From Parapristionchus giblindavisi (Eukaryota; Nematoda; Chromadorea; Rhabditida; Diplogasteridae): a stretch of DNA of 64,000 bases. This document shows positions 14,468 through 26,639 of the stretch, piece after piece. Under the pieces are notes generated by a model. That model worked only from the letters and a program-made list of their open reading frames with translations. It was not told where the DNA came from and ran no database searches. The DNA lies in assembly GCA_943737045.1 (NCBI GenBank), contig CALSFV010000221.1:310001-374000 (forward strand), in the 5' to 3' direction. Position 1 is the first letter of the stretch, and each line of letters begins with the position of its first letter. Both the position numbers and the translations under genes were made by a program.

Positions 14468-16396
14468 CAGTTCATGTCAAACTGTAATCTTGTGTTGATT
14501 CCACTATACCCAAAGTACAAAAGTAGCTTTCACTCTGATAAGACCAAAAGAATACCTGACATGAAAAATTTTCTGCTAGACCCAGCGTGTCATATACCAA
14601 ACGAAAGAGCAAACAATTCTGAGTATTTTGCAACGTTCCATGTTGAACAACGGCTGCTCCAGCCGAATTAACAACATTGAACCATGCATTTTAGGCATTA
14701 AAGAATTCGTGACACGCCAATATTTTAGCGAAACTTATCGTGTCATACACCACGTGAACGAGCAAAAAATTCTGAATAATCTACACTTCAGTTCATGTCA
14801 AGCTGTAATCTTGTGTTGATTCCACAATGCCCTAAGTACAAAAGTAGCTTTCACTCTGATAAGACCAAAAGAATACCTGGCATGAAAAATTTATCTGCTA
14901 GACCCAGCGAGTCATATACCAAACGAAAGAGCAAAAAATTCTGAGTATTTTGCAACGTTCCATGTTGAACAACGTCTGCTCCAGCCGAATTAACAACATT
15001 GAACCATGCATTTTTGGCATTAAAGAATTCGTGACACGCCAATATTTTAGCGAAACTTATCGTGTTATACACCACGTAAAAGAGCAAAAAATTCTGAATA
15101 ATCTACACTTCAGTTCATGTCAAACTGTAATCTTGTGTTGATTCCACAATGCCCAAAGTACAAAAGTAGCTTTCACTCTGATAAGACCAAAAGAATACCT
15201 GACATGAAAAATTTTCTGCTAGACCCAGCGTGTCATATACCAAACGAAAGAGCAAACAATTCTGAGTATTTTGCAACGTTCCATGTTGAACAACGGCTGC
15301 TCCAGCCGAATTAACAACATTGAACCATGCATTTTAGGCATTAAAGAATTCGTGACACGCCAATATTTTAGCGAAACTTATCGTGTCATACACCACGTGA
15401 ACGAGCAAAAAATTCTGAATAATCTACACTTCAGTTCATGTCAAGCTGTAATCTTGTGTTGATTCCACAATGCCCTAAGTACAAAAGTAGCTTTCACTCT
15501 GATAAGACCAAAAGAATACCTGGCATGAAAAATTTATCTGCTAGACCCAGCGAGTCATATACCAAACGAAAGAGCAAAAAATTCTGAGTATTTTGCAACG
15601 TTCCATGTTGAACAACGTCTGCTCCAGCCGAATTAACAACATTGAACCATGCATTTTTGGCATTAAAGAATTCGTGACACGCCAATATTTTAGCGAAACT
15701 TATCGTGTTATACACCACGTGAAAGAGCAAAAAATTCTGAATAATCTACACTTCAGTTCATGTCAAACTGTAATCTTGTGTTGATTCCACAATGCCCAAA
15801 GTACAAAAATAGCTTTCACTCTGATAAGACCAAAAGAATACCTGACATGAAAAATTTTCTGCTAGACCCAGCGTGTCATATACCAAACGAAAGAGCAAAA
15901 AATTCTGAGCATTTTGCAACGTTCCATGTTGAACAACGGCTGCTCCAGCCGAATTAACAACATTGAACCATGCATTTTAGGCATTAAAGAATTCGTGACA
16001 CGCCAATATTTTAGCGAAACTTATCGTGTCATACACCACGTGAACGAGCAAAAAATTCTGAATAATCTACACTTCAGTTCATGTCAAGCTGTAATCTTGT
16101 GTTGATTCCACAATGCCCTAAGTACAAAAGTAGCTTTCACTCTGATAAGACCAAAAGAATACCTGGCATGAAAAATTTATCTGCTAGACCCAGCGAGTCA
16201 TATACCAAACGAAAGAGCAAAAAATTCTGAGTATTTTGCAACGTTCCATGTTGAACAACGTCTGCTCCAGCCGAATTAACAACATTGAACCATGCATTTT
16301 TGGCATTAAAGAATTCGTGACACGCCAATATTTTAGCGAAACTTATCGTGTTATACACCACGTGAAAGAGCAAAAAATTCTGAATAATCTACACTT
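14468..16396. repeat. Higher-order repeat: three copies of a 643-bp dimer
   Basis: Starts at 14468, 15111 and 15754 define three 643-bp dimers. In each, the first monomer has CTGATAAGACC, GCATTTTAGGC and GTGAACGAGC. The second has CCCTAAG, AGCGAGTCAT and CGTCTGCTCC, mostly with the private GTGTTATACACC (15065, 15708, 16351 regions). The 14468 unit differs at its start by the CTATACCC form. Confidence 0.85.
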
Positions 16397-16717
16397 CAGT
16401 TCATGTCAAACTGTAATCTTGTGTTGATTCCACAATGCCCAAAGTACAAAAGTAGCTTTCACTCTGATAAGACCAAAAGAATACCTGACATGAAAAATTT
16501 TCTGCTAGACCCAGCGTGTCATATACCAAACGAAAGAACAAAAAATTCTGAGTATTTTGCAACGTTCCATGTTGAACAACGGCTGCTCCAGCCGAATTAA
16601 CAACATTGAACCATGCATTTTTGGCATTAAAGAATTCGTGACACGCCAATATTTTAGCGAAACTTATCGTGTCATACACCACGTGAAAGAGCAAAACATT
16701 CTGAATAATCTACACTT

Positions 16718-18003
16718 CAGTTCATGTCAAGCTGTAATCTTGTGTTGATTCCACAATGCCTAAAGTACAAAAGTAGCTTTCACTCCGATAAGAACAAAAG
16801 AATACCTGACATGAAAACTTTTCTGCTAGACCCAGCGTGTCATATACCAAACGAAAGAGCAAAAAATTCTGAGTATTTTGCAACGTTCCATGTTGAACAA
16901 CGGCTGCTCCAGCCGAATTAACAACATTGAACCATGCATTTTTGGCATTAAAGAATTCGTGACACGCCAATATTTTAGCGAAACTTATCGTGTCATACAC
17001 CACGTGAAAGAGCAAAAAATTCTGAATAATTTACACTTCAGTTCATGTCAAACTGTAATCTTGTGTTGATTCCACAATACCCAAAGTACAAAAGTAGCTT
17101 TCACTCCGATAAGAACAAAAGAATACCTGGTATGAAAAATTTATCTGCTAGACCCAGCGTGTCATATACCAAACGAAAGAACAAAAAATTCTGAGTATTT
17201 TGCAACGTTCCATGTTGAACAACGGCTGCTCCAGCCGAATTAACAACATTGAACCATGCATTTTTGGCATTAAAGAATTCGTGACACGCCAATATTTTAG
17301 CGAAACTTATCGTGTCATACACCACGTGAAAGAGCAAAACATTCTGAATAATCTACACTTCAGTTCATGTCAAGCTGTGATCTTGTGTTGATTCCACAAT
17401 GCCTAAAGTACAAAAGTAGCTTTCACTCCGATAAGAACAAAAGAATACCTGACATGAAAACTTTTCTGCTAGACCCAGCGTGTCATATACCAAACGAAAG
17501 AGCAAAAAATTCTGAGTATTTTGCAACGTTCCATGTTGAACAACGGCTGCTCCAGCCGAATTAACAACATTGAACCATGCATTTTTGGCATTAAAGAATT
17601 CGTGACACGCCAATATTTTAGCGAAACTTATCGTGTCATACACCACGTGAAAGAGCAAAAAATTCTGAATAATTTACACTTCAGTTCATGTCAAACTGTA
17701 ATCTTGTGTTGATTCCACAATACCCAAAGTACAAAAGTAGCTTTCACTCCGATAAGAACAAAAGAATACCTGGTATGAAAAATTTATCTGCTAGACCCAG
17801 CGTGTCATATACCAAACGAAAGAACAAAAAATTCTGAGTATTTTGCAACGTTCCATGTTGAACAACGGCTGCTCCAGCCGAATTAACAACATTGAACCAT
17901 GCATTTTTGGCATTAAAGAATTCGTGACACGCCAATATTTTAGCGAAACTTATCGTGTCATACACCACGTGAAAGAGCAAAAAATTCTGAATAATCTACA
18001 CTT
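16718..18003. repeat. Higher-order repeat: two copies of a 643-bp dimer
   Basis: Blocks 16718-17360 and 17361-18003 repeat the same pair of monomers. The second monomer of each carries the uncommon GGTATGAAAAATTTATCTG form (near 17130 and 17773). Confidence 0.8.
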
Positions 18004-19934
18004 CAGTTCATGTCAAGCTGTAATCTTGTGTTGATTCCACAATGCCCTAAGTACAAAAGTAGCTTTCACTCTGATAAGACCAAAAGAATACCTGACATGA
18101 AAAATTTTCTGCTAGACCCAGCATGTCATAAACCAAACGAAAGAGCAAAAAATTCTGAGTATTTTGCTACGTTCCATGTTGAACAACGGCCGCTCCAGCC
18201 GAATTAACAACATTGAACCATGCATTTTTGGCATTAAAGAATTCGTGACACGCCAATATTTTAGCGAAACTTATCGTGTCATACACCACGTGAAAGAGCA
18301 AAAAATTTTGAATAATCTACACTTCAGTTCATGTCAAACTGTAATCTTGTGTTGATTCCACAATGCCCAAAGTACAAAAGTAGCTTGCACTCCGATAAGA
18401 ACAAAAGAATACCTGGCATAAAAAAATTTATCTGCTAGACCCAGCGTGTCATATACCAAACGAAAGAGCAAAAAATTCTGAGTATTTTGCAACGTTCCAT
18501 GTTGAACAACGGCCGCTCCAGCCGAATTAACAACATTGAACCATGCATTTTTGGCATTAAAGAATTCGTGACACGCCAATATTTTAGCGAAACTTATCGT
18601 GTCATACACCACGTGAAAGAGCAAAAAATTCTGAATAATCTACACTTCAGTTCATGTCAAGCTGTAATCTTGTGTTGATTCCACAATGCCCTAAGTACAA
18701 AAGTAGCTTTCACTCTGATAAGACCAAAAGAATACCTGGCATGAAAAATTTATCTGCTAGACCCAGCGAGTCATATACCAAACGAAAGAGCAAAAAATTC
18801 TGAGTATTTTGCAACGTTCCATGTTGAACAACGTCTGCTCCAGCCGAATTAACAACATTGAACCATGCATTTTTGGCATTAAAGAATTCGTGACACGCCA
18901 ATATTTTAGCGAAACTTATCGTGTCATACACCACGTGAAAGAGCAAAAAATTCTGAATAATCTACACTTCAGTTCATGTCAAGCTGTAATCTTGTGTTGA
19001 TTCCACAATGCCCTAAGTACAAAAGTAGCTTTCACTCTGATAAGACCAAAAGAATACCTGACATGAAAAATTTTCTGCTAGACCCAGCATGTCATAAACC
19101 AAACGAAAGAGCAAAAAATTCTGAGTATTTTGCTACGTTCCATGTTGAACAACGGCCGCTCCAGCCGAATTAACAACATTGAACCATGCATTTTTGGCAT
19201 TAAAGAATTCGTGACACGCCAATATTTTAGCGAAACTTATCGTGTCATACACCACGTGAAAGAGCAAAAAATTTTGAATAATCTACACTTCAGTTCATGT
19301 CAAACTGTAATCTTGTGTTGATTCCACAATGCCCAAAGTACAAAAGTAGCTTGCACTCCGATAAGAACAAAAGAATACCTGGCATAAAAAATTTATCTGC
19401 TAGACCCAGCGTGTCATATACCAAACGAAAGAGCAAAAAATTCTGAGTATTTTGCAACGTTCCATGTTGAACAACGGCCGCTCCAGCCGAATTAACAACA
19501 TTGAACCATGCATTTTTGGCATTAAAGAATTCGTGACACGCCAATATTTTAGCGAAACTTATCGTGTCATACACCACGTGAAAGAGCAAAAAATTCTGAA
19601 TAATCTACACTTCAGTTCATGTCAAGCTGTAATCTTGTGTTGATTCCACAATGCCCTAAGTACAAAAGTAGCTTTCACTCTGATAAGACCAAAAGAATAC
19701 CTGGCATGAAAAATTTATCTGCTAGACCCAGCGAGTCATATACCAAACGAAAGAGCAAAAAATTCTGAGTATTTTGCAACGTTCCATGTTGAACAACGTC
19801 TGCTCCAGCCGAATTAACAACATTGAACCATGCATTTTTGGCATTAAAGAATTCGTGACACGCCAATATTTTAGCGAAACTTATCGTGTCATACACCACG
19901 TGAAAGAGCAAAAAATTCTGAATAATCTACACTT
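18004..19934. repeat. Higher-order repeat: two trimers of 966 and 965 bp, one with a 323-bp monomer
   Basis: The blocks starting at 18004 and 18970 share TTTTGCTACGTTCC, CATAAACCAAACG and AGCTTGCACTCC. They differ by one base: the first has a longer A run in GGCATAAAAAAATTTATC near 18416, making that monomer 323 bp. This is the longest monomer I see. Confidence 0.8.
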
Positions 19935-22900
19935 CAGTTCATGTCAAGCTGTAATCTTGTGTTGATTCCACAATGCCCTAAGTACAAAAGTAGCTTTCAC
20001 TCTGATAAGACCAAAAGAATACCTGGCATGAAAAATTTATCTGCTAGACCCAGCGTGTCATATACCAAACGAAAGAGCAAAAAATTCTGAGTATTTTGCA
20101 ACGTTCCATGTTGAACAACGTCTGCTCCAGCCGAATTAACAACATTGAACCATGCATTTTTGGCATTAAAGAATTCGTGACACGCCAATATTTTAGCGAA
20201 ACTTATCGTGTCATACACCACGTGAAAGAGCAAAAAATTCTGAATAATCTACACTTCAGTTCATGTCAAACTGTAATCTTGTGTTGATTCCACAATGCCC
20301 AAAGTACAAAAGTAGCTTTCACTCTGATAAGACCAAAAGAATACCTGACATGAAAAATTTTCTGCTAGACCCAGCGTGTCATATACCAAACGAAAGAGCA
20401 AAAAATTCTGAGTATTTTGCAACGTTCCATGTTGAACAACGGCTGCTCCAGCCGAATTAACAACATTGAACCATGCATTTTTGGCATTAAAGAATTCGTG
20501 ACACGCCAATATTTTAGCGAAACTTATCGTGTCATACACCACGTGAAAGAGCAAAACATTCTGAATAATCTACACTTCAGTTCATGTCAAGCTGTAATCT
20601 TGTGTTGATTCCACAATGCCCTAAGTACAAAATTAGCTTTCACTCTGATAAGATCAAAAGAATAATTGACATGAAAAATTTTCTGCTAGACCCAGCATGT
20701 CATATACCAAACGAAAGAGCAAAAAATTCTGAGTATTTTGCAACGTTCCATGTTGAACAACGGCCGCTCTAGCCGAATTAACAACATTGAACCATGCATT
20801 TTTGGCATTAAAGAATTCGTGACACGCCAATATTTTAGCGAAACTTATCGTGTCATAGACCACGTGAAAGAGCAAAAAATTTTGAATAATCTACACTTCA
20901 GTTCATGTCAAACTGTAATCTTGTGTTGATTCCACAATGCCCAAAGTACAAAAGTAGCTTTCACTCCGATAAGAACAAAAGAATACCTGGCATGAAAAAT
21001 TTATCTGCTAGACCCAGCGTGTCATATACCAAACGAAAGAGCAAAAAATTCTGAGTATTTTGCAACGTTCCATGTTGAACAACGGCTGCTCCAGCCGAAT
21101 TAACAACATTGAACCATGCATTTTTGGCATTAAAGAATTCGTGACACGCCAATATTTTAGCGAAACTTATCGTGTCATACACCACGTGAAAGAGCAAAAA
21201 ATTTTGAATAATCTACACTTCAGTTCATGTCAAACTGTAATCTTGTGTTGATTCCACAATACCCAAAGTATAAAAGTAGCTTTCACTCCGATAAGAACAA
21301 AAGAATACCTGGTATGAAAAATTTATCTGCTAGACCCAGCGTGTCATATACCAAACGAAAGAACAAAAAATTCTGAGTATTTTGCTACGTTCCATGTTGA
21401 ACAACGGCCGCTCCAGCCGAATTAACAACATTGAACCATGCATTTTTGGCATTAAAGAATTCGTGACACGCCAATATTTTAGCGAAACTTATCGTGTCAT
21501 ACACCACGTGAAAGAGCAAAAAATTTTGAATAATCTACACTTCAGTTCATGTCAAACTGTAATCTTGTGTTGATTCCACAATGCCCAAAGTACAAAAGTA
21601 GCTTTCACTCCGATAAGAACAAAAGAATACCTGGCATAAAAAATTTATCTGCTAGACCCAGCGTGTCATATACCAAACGAAAGAGCAAAAAATTCTGAGT
21701 ATTTTGCAACGTTCCATGTTGAACAACGGCCGCTCCAGCCGAATTAACAACATTGAACCATGCATTTTTGGCATTAAAGAATTCGTGACACGCCAATATT
21801 TTAGCGAAACTTATCGTGTCATACACCACGTGAAAGAGCAAAAAATTCTGAATAATCTACACTTCAGTTCATGTCAAGCTGTAATCTTGTGTTGATTCCA
21901 CAATGCCCTAAGTACAAAAGTAGCTTTCACTCTGATAAGACCAAAAGAATACCTGGCATGAAAAATTTATCTGCTAGACCCAGCGAGTCATATACCAAAC
22001 GAAAGAGCAAAAAATTCTGAGTATTTTGCAACGTTCCATGTTGAACAACGTCTGCTCCAGCCGAATTAACAACATTGAACCATGCATTTTTGGCATTAAA
22101 GAATTCGTGACACGCCAATATTTTAGCGAAACTTATCGTGTCATACACCACGTGAAAGAGCAAAAAATTCTGAATAATCTACACTTCAGTTCATGTCAAG
22201 CTGTAATCTTGTGTTGATTCCACAATGCCCTAAGTACAAAAGTAGCTTTCACTCTGATAAGACCAAAAGAATACCTGGCATGAAAAATTTATCTGCTAGA
22301 CCCAGCGTGTCATATACCAAACGAAAGAGCAAAAAATTCTGAGTATTTTGCAACGTTCCATGTTGAACAACGTCTGCTCCAGCCGAATTAACAACATTGA
22401 ACCATGCATTTTTGGCATTAAAGAATTCGTGACACGCCAATATTTTAGCGAAACTTATCGTGTCATACACCACGTGAAAGAGCAAAAAATTCTGAATAAT
22501 CTACACTTCAGTTCATGTCAAACTGTAATCTTGTGTTGATTCCACAATGCCCAAAGTACAAAAGTAGCTTTCACTCTGATAAGACCAAAAGAATACCTGA
22601 CATGAAAAATTTTCTGCTAGACCCAGCGTGTCATATACCAAACGAAAGAGCAAAAAATTCTGAGTATTTTGCAACGTTCCATGTTGAACAACGGCTGCTC
22701 CAGCCGAATTAACAACATTGAACCATGCATTTTTGGCATTAAAGAATTCGTGACACGCCAATATTTTAGCGAAACTTATCGTGTCATACACCACGTGAAA
22801 GAGCAAAACATTCTGAATAATCTACACTTCAGTTCATGTCAAGCTGTAATCTTGTGTTGATTCCACAATGCCCTAAGTACAAAATTAGCTTTCACTCTGA

Positions 22901-23628
22901 TAAGATCAAAAGAATAATTGACATGAAAAATTTTCTGCTAGACCCAGCATGTCATATACCAAACGAAAGAGCAAAAAATTCTGAGTATTTTGCAACGTTC
23001 CATGTTGAACAACGGCCGCTCTAGCCGAATTAACAACATTGAACCATGCATTTTTGGCATTAAAGAATTCGTGACACGCCAATATTTTAGCGAAACTTAT
23101 CGTGTCATAGACCACGTGAAAGAGCAAAAAATTTTGAATAATCTACACTTCAGTTCATGTCAAACTGTAATCTTGTGTTGATTCCACAATGCCCAAAGTA
23201 CAAAAGTAGCTTTCACTCCGATAAGAACAAAAGAATACCTGGCATGAAAAATTTATCTGCTAGACCCAGCGTGTCATATACCAAACGAAAGAGCAAAAAA
23301 TTCTGAGTATTTTGCAACGTTCCATGTTGAACAACGGCTGCTCCAGCCGAATTAACAACATTGAACCATGCATTTTTGGCATTAAAGAATTCGTGACACG
23401 CCAATATTTTAGCGAAACTTATCGTGTCATACACCACGTGAAAGAGCAAAAAATTCTGAATAATTTACACTTCAGTTCATGTCAAACTGTAATCTTGTGT
23501 TGATTCCACAATACCCAAAGTATAAAAGTAGCTTTCACTCCGATAAGAACAAAAGAATACCTGGTATGAAAAATTTATCTGCTAGACCCAGCGTGTCATA
23601 TACCAAACGAAAGAACAAAAAATTCTGA
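19125..23628. repeat. Higher-order repeat: two tandem copies of about 2252 bp
   Basis: Seven-monomer blocks repeat at a shift of 2252 bp. Shared private variants include CATAGACCACGTG (near 20856 and 23108), GAATAATTGACATG (near 20661 and 22913), AAATTAGCTTTC and AGTATAAAAG (near 21268 and 23520). Edges are approximate because flanking monomers are chimeric between variants. Confidence 0.75.
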
Positions 23629-26133
23629 GTATTTTGCAACGTTCCATGTTGAACAACGGCTGCTCCAGCCGAATTAACATCATTGAACCATGCATTTTTG
23701 GCATTAAAGAATTCGTGACACGCCAATATTTTAGCGAAACTTATCGTGTCATACACCACGTGAAAGAGCAAAAAACTCTGAATAATTTACACTTCAGTTC
23801 ATGTCAAACTGTAATCTTGTGTTGATTCCACAATACCCAAAGTACAAAAGTAGCTTTCACTCCGATAAGAACAAAAGAATACCTGGTATGAAAAATTTAT
23901 CTGCTAGACCCAGCGTGTCATATACCAAACGAAAGAACAAAAAATTCTGAGTATTTTGCAACGTTCCATGTTGAACAACGGCTGCTCCAGCCGAATTAAC
24001 AACATTGAACCATGCATTTTTGGCATTAAAGAATTCGTGACACGCCAATATTTTAGCGAAACTTATCGTGTCATACACCACGTGAAAGAGCAAAAAATTC
24101 TGAATAATCTACACTTCAGTTCATGTCAAGCTGTAATCTTGTGTTGATTCCACAATGCCCTAAGTACAAAAGTAGCTTTCACTCTGATAAGACCAAAAGA
24201 ATACCTGACATGAAAAATTTTCTGCTAGACCCAGCATGTCATAAACCAAACGAAAGAGCAAAAAATTCTGAGTATTTTGCAACGTTCCATGTTGAACAAC
24301 GGCCGCTCCAGCCGAATTAACAACATTGAACCATGCATTTTTGGCATTAAAGAATTCGTGACACGCCAATATTTTAGCGAAACTTATCGTGTCATACACC
24401 ACGTGAAAGAGCAAAAAATTTTGAATAATCTACACTTCAGTTCATGTCAAACTGTAATCTTGTGTTGATTCCACAATGCCCAAAGTACAAAAGTAGCTTT
24501 CACTCTGATAAGACCAAAAGAATACCTGACATGAAAAATTTTCTGCTAGACCCAGCATGTCATAAACCAAACGAAAGAGCAAAAAATTCTGAGTATTTTG
24601 CAATGTTCCATGTTGAACAACGGCCGCTCCAGCCGAATTAACAACATTGAACAATGCATTTTTGGCATTAAAGAATTCGTGACACGCCAATATTTTAGCG
24701 AAACTTATCGTGTCATACACCACGTGAAAGAGCAAAAATTTTTGAATAATCTACACTTCAGTTCATGTCAAACTGTAATCTTGTGTTGATTCCACAATGC
24801 CCAAAGTACAAAAGTAGCTTTCACTCCGATAAGAACAAAAGAATACCTGGCATGAAAAATTTATCTGCTAGACCCAGCGTGTCATATACCAAACAAAAGA
24901 ACAAAAAATTCTGAGTATTTTGCAACGTTCCATGTTGAACAACGGCTGCTCCAGCCGAATTAACAATATTGAACCATGCATTTTTGGCATTAAAGAATTC
25001 GTGACACGCCAATATTTTAGCGAAACTTATCGTGTCATACACCACGTGAAAGAGCAAAAAATTTTGAATAATCTACACTTCAGTTCATGTCAAACTGTAA
25101 TCTTGTGTTGATTCCACAATGCCTAAAGTACAAAAGTAGCTTTCACTCCGATAAGAACAAAAGAATACCTGACATGAAAACTTTTCTGCTAGACCCAGCG
25201 TGTCATATACCAAACGAAAGAGCAAAAAATTCTGAGTATTTTGCAACGTTCCATGTTGAACAACGGCTGCTCCAGCCGAATTAACAACATTGAACCATGC
25301 ATTTTTGGCATTAAAGAATTCGTGACACGCCATTATTTTAGCGAAACTTATCGTGTCATACACCACGTGAAAGAGCAAAAAATTCTGAATAATTTACACT
25401 TCAGTTCATGTCAAACTGTAATCTTGTGTTGATTCCACAATACCCAAAGTACAAAAGTAGCTTTCACTCCGATAAGAACAAAAGAATACCTGGCATGAAA
25501 AATTTATCTGCTAGACCCAGCGTGTCATATACCAAACGAAAGAACAAAAAATTCTGAGTATTTTGCAACGTTCCATGTTGAACAACGGCTGCTCCAGCCG
25601 AATTAACAATATTGAACCATGCATTTTTGGCATTAAAGAATTCGTGACACGCCAATATTTTAGCGAAACTTATCGTGTCATACACCACGTGAAAGAGCAA
25701 AAAATTTTGAATAATCTACACTTCAGTTCATGTCAAACTGTAATCTTGTGTTGATTCCACAATGCCTAAAGTACAAAAGTAGCTTTCACTCCGATAAGAA
25801 CAAAAGAATACCTGGCATGAAAAATTTATCTGCTAGACCCAGCGTGTCATATACCAAACGAAAGAACAAAAAATTCTGAGTATTTTGCAACGTTCCATGT
25901 TGAACAACGGCTGCTCCAGCCGAATTAACAACATTGAACCATGCATTTTTGGCATTAAAGAATTCGTGACACGCCAATATTTTAGCGAAACTTATCGTGT
26001 CATACACCACGTGAAAGAGCAAAAAATTTTGAATAATCTACACTTCAGTTCATGTCAAACTGTAATCTTGTGTTGATTCCACAATGCCTAAAGTACAAAA
26101 GTAGCTTTCACTCCGATAAGAACAAAAGAATAC

Positions 26134-26148
26134 CTGCCGCCGTACCAA
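26134..26148 (+). repeat. Left terminal inverted repeat of the inserted element
   Basis: CTGCCGCCGTACCAA at the left junction is the exact reverse complement of TTGGTACGGCGGCAG at 29952-29966. The first three bases (CTG, 26134-26136) are also the expected satellite sequence, so the certain element-specific core is CCGCCGTACCAA (26137-26148). After this core the two ends diverge quickly. Confidence 0.8.
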
Positions 26149-26319
26149 ATAGGTCGACCCCTTTTTTTAGTCTGCCTTTTTTGTGTCAATCGATATTTGA
26201 GAAGGGAAGACGTTTATTTACGTAGATCAAAGGGGAAGATGGAACCAATGGGAAGTGGTTGGAAAGTAAAAAGAGACCTGCAACGCCATGAGCGAGATGG
26301 AGATAGAAGAGGTGCGAGT

Positions 26320-26360
<41 letters not shown>

Positions 26361-26639
26361 ATACTTTAGCTCGGTTGTTCATCGTAGAATATGTATAATA
26401 AGAAGGATATAGGTGACGATCATCTACGACGACGATTTCAGACGAAAGTGATAAAACTGGACAAAGTAAGGAAAATGAGTGAAAAAGAACACAAGGATGG
26501 GAAAGTAAATATAAATAAACAAAAAACATACATGAAACCACGAAAACAATACAGATGGAATTTGAAATTATGTACGAAAATATGGATAAGCATAGTTAAT
26601 GGGCTAGATTGGTTTCCAATCATAAAGATGTTCCTATTC
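26149..26639. other. Left interior of the element, no recognisable gene
   Basis: Purine-rich on the plus strand. It contains the GA microsatellite and an 88-codon plus-strand frame (26391-26657, lysine/arginine-rich, ATG start). That frame shows no domain I recognise and overlaps the opposite-strand candidate terminal exon. I do not call it a gene. Confidence 0.5.
26324..26357 (+). repeat. (GA)17 microsatellite
   Basis: Seventeen uninterrupted GA dinucleotides inside the inserted element, flanked by further GAG/GAGT-rich sequence. The Ser-Leu repeats in a minus-strand frame here are a direct product of the dinucleotide run. Confidence 0.97.

Larger units (their letters stand above)
1..26136. 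repeat. Satellite array, left block (321/322-bp monomer)
   Basis: Head-to-tail tandem array with no other sequence inside it. Counting each monomer from CAGTTCATGTCAA, starts fall at 1, 322, 644, 965, 1286, 1607 and so on, giving about 81 full monomers and a last partial one of 91 bp (26046-26136). Most monomers are 321 or 322 bp. The extra base comes either from a ...AATTTATCTG form (instead of AATTTTCTG) or from a run of six T instead of five in GCATTTTTGGC. Monomers differ at a limited set of positions, for example GCCTAAAG/GCCCAAAG/GCCCTAAG/ACCCAAAG, CCGATAAGAAC/CTGATAAGACC and CGGCCGCTCTAG/CGGCTGCTCCAG/CGTCTGCTCCAG. Nearly every monomer keeps one GAATTC and one CACGTG. The array continues beyond the left window edge. 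A pericentromeric or other heterochromatic location is likely but is inference. Confidence 0.98.

Noticed and set aside
1..26136. Regular direct repeats as a CRISPR array
   Set aside because: There are no unique spacers between short repeats; the whole 321-bp unit is repeated, and the rest of the window is eukaryotic in character.
26227..26541. 104-codon minus-strand frame with Ser-Leu repeats
   Set aside because: The Ser-Leu run is the (GA)17 microsatellite read in reverse; the rest shows no coding signature.
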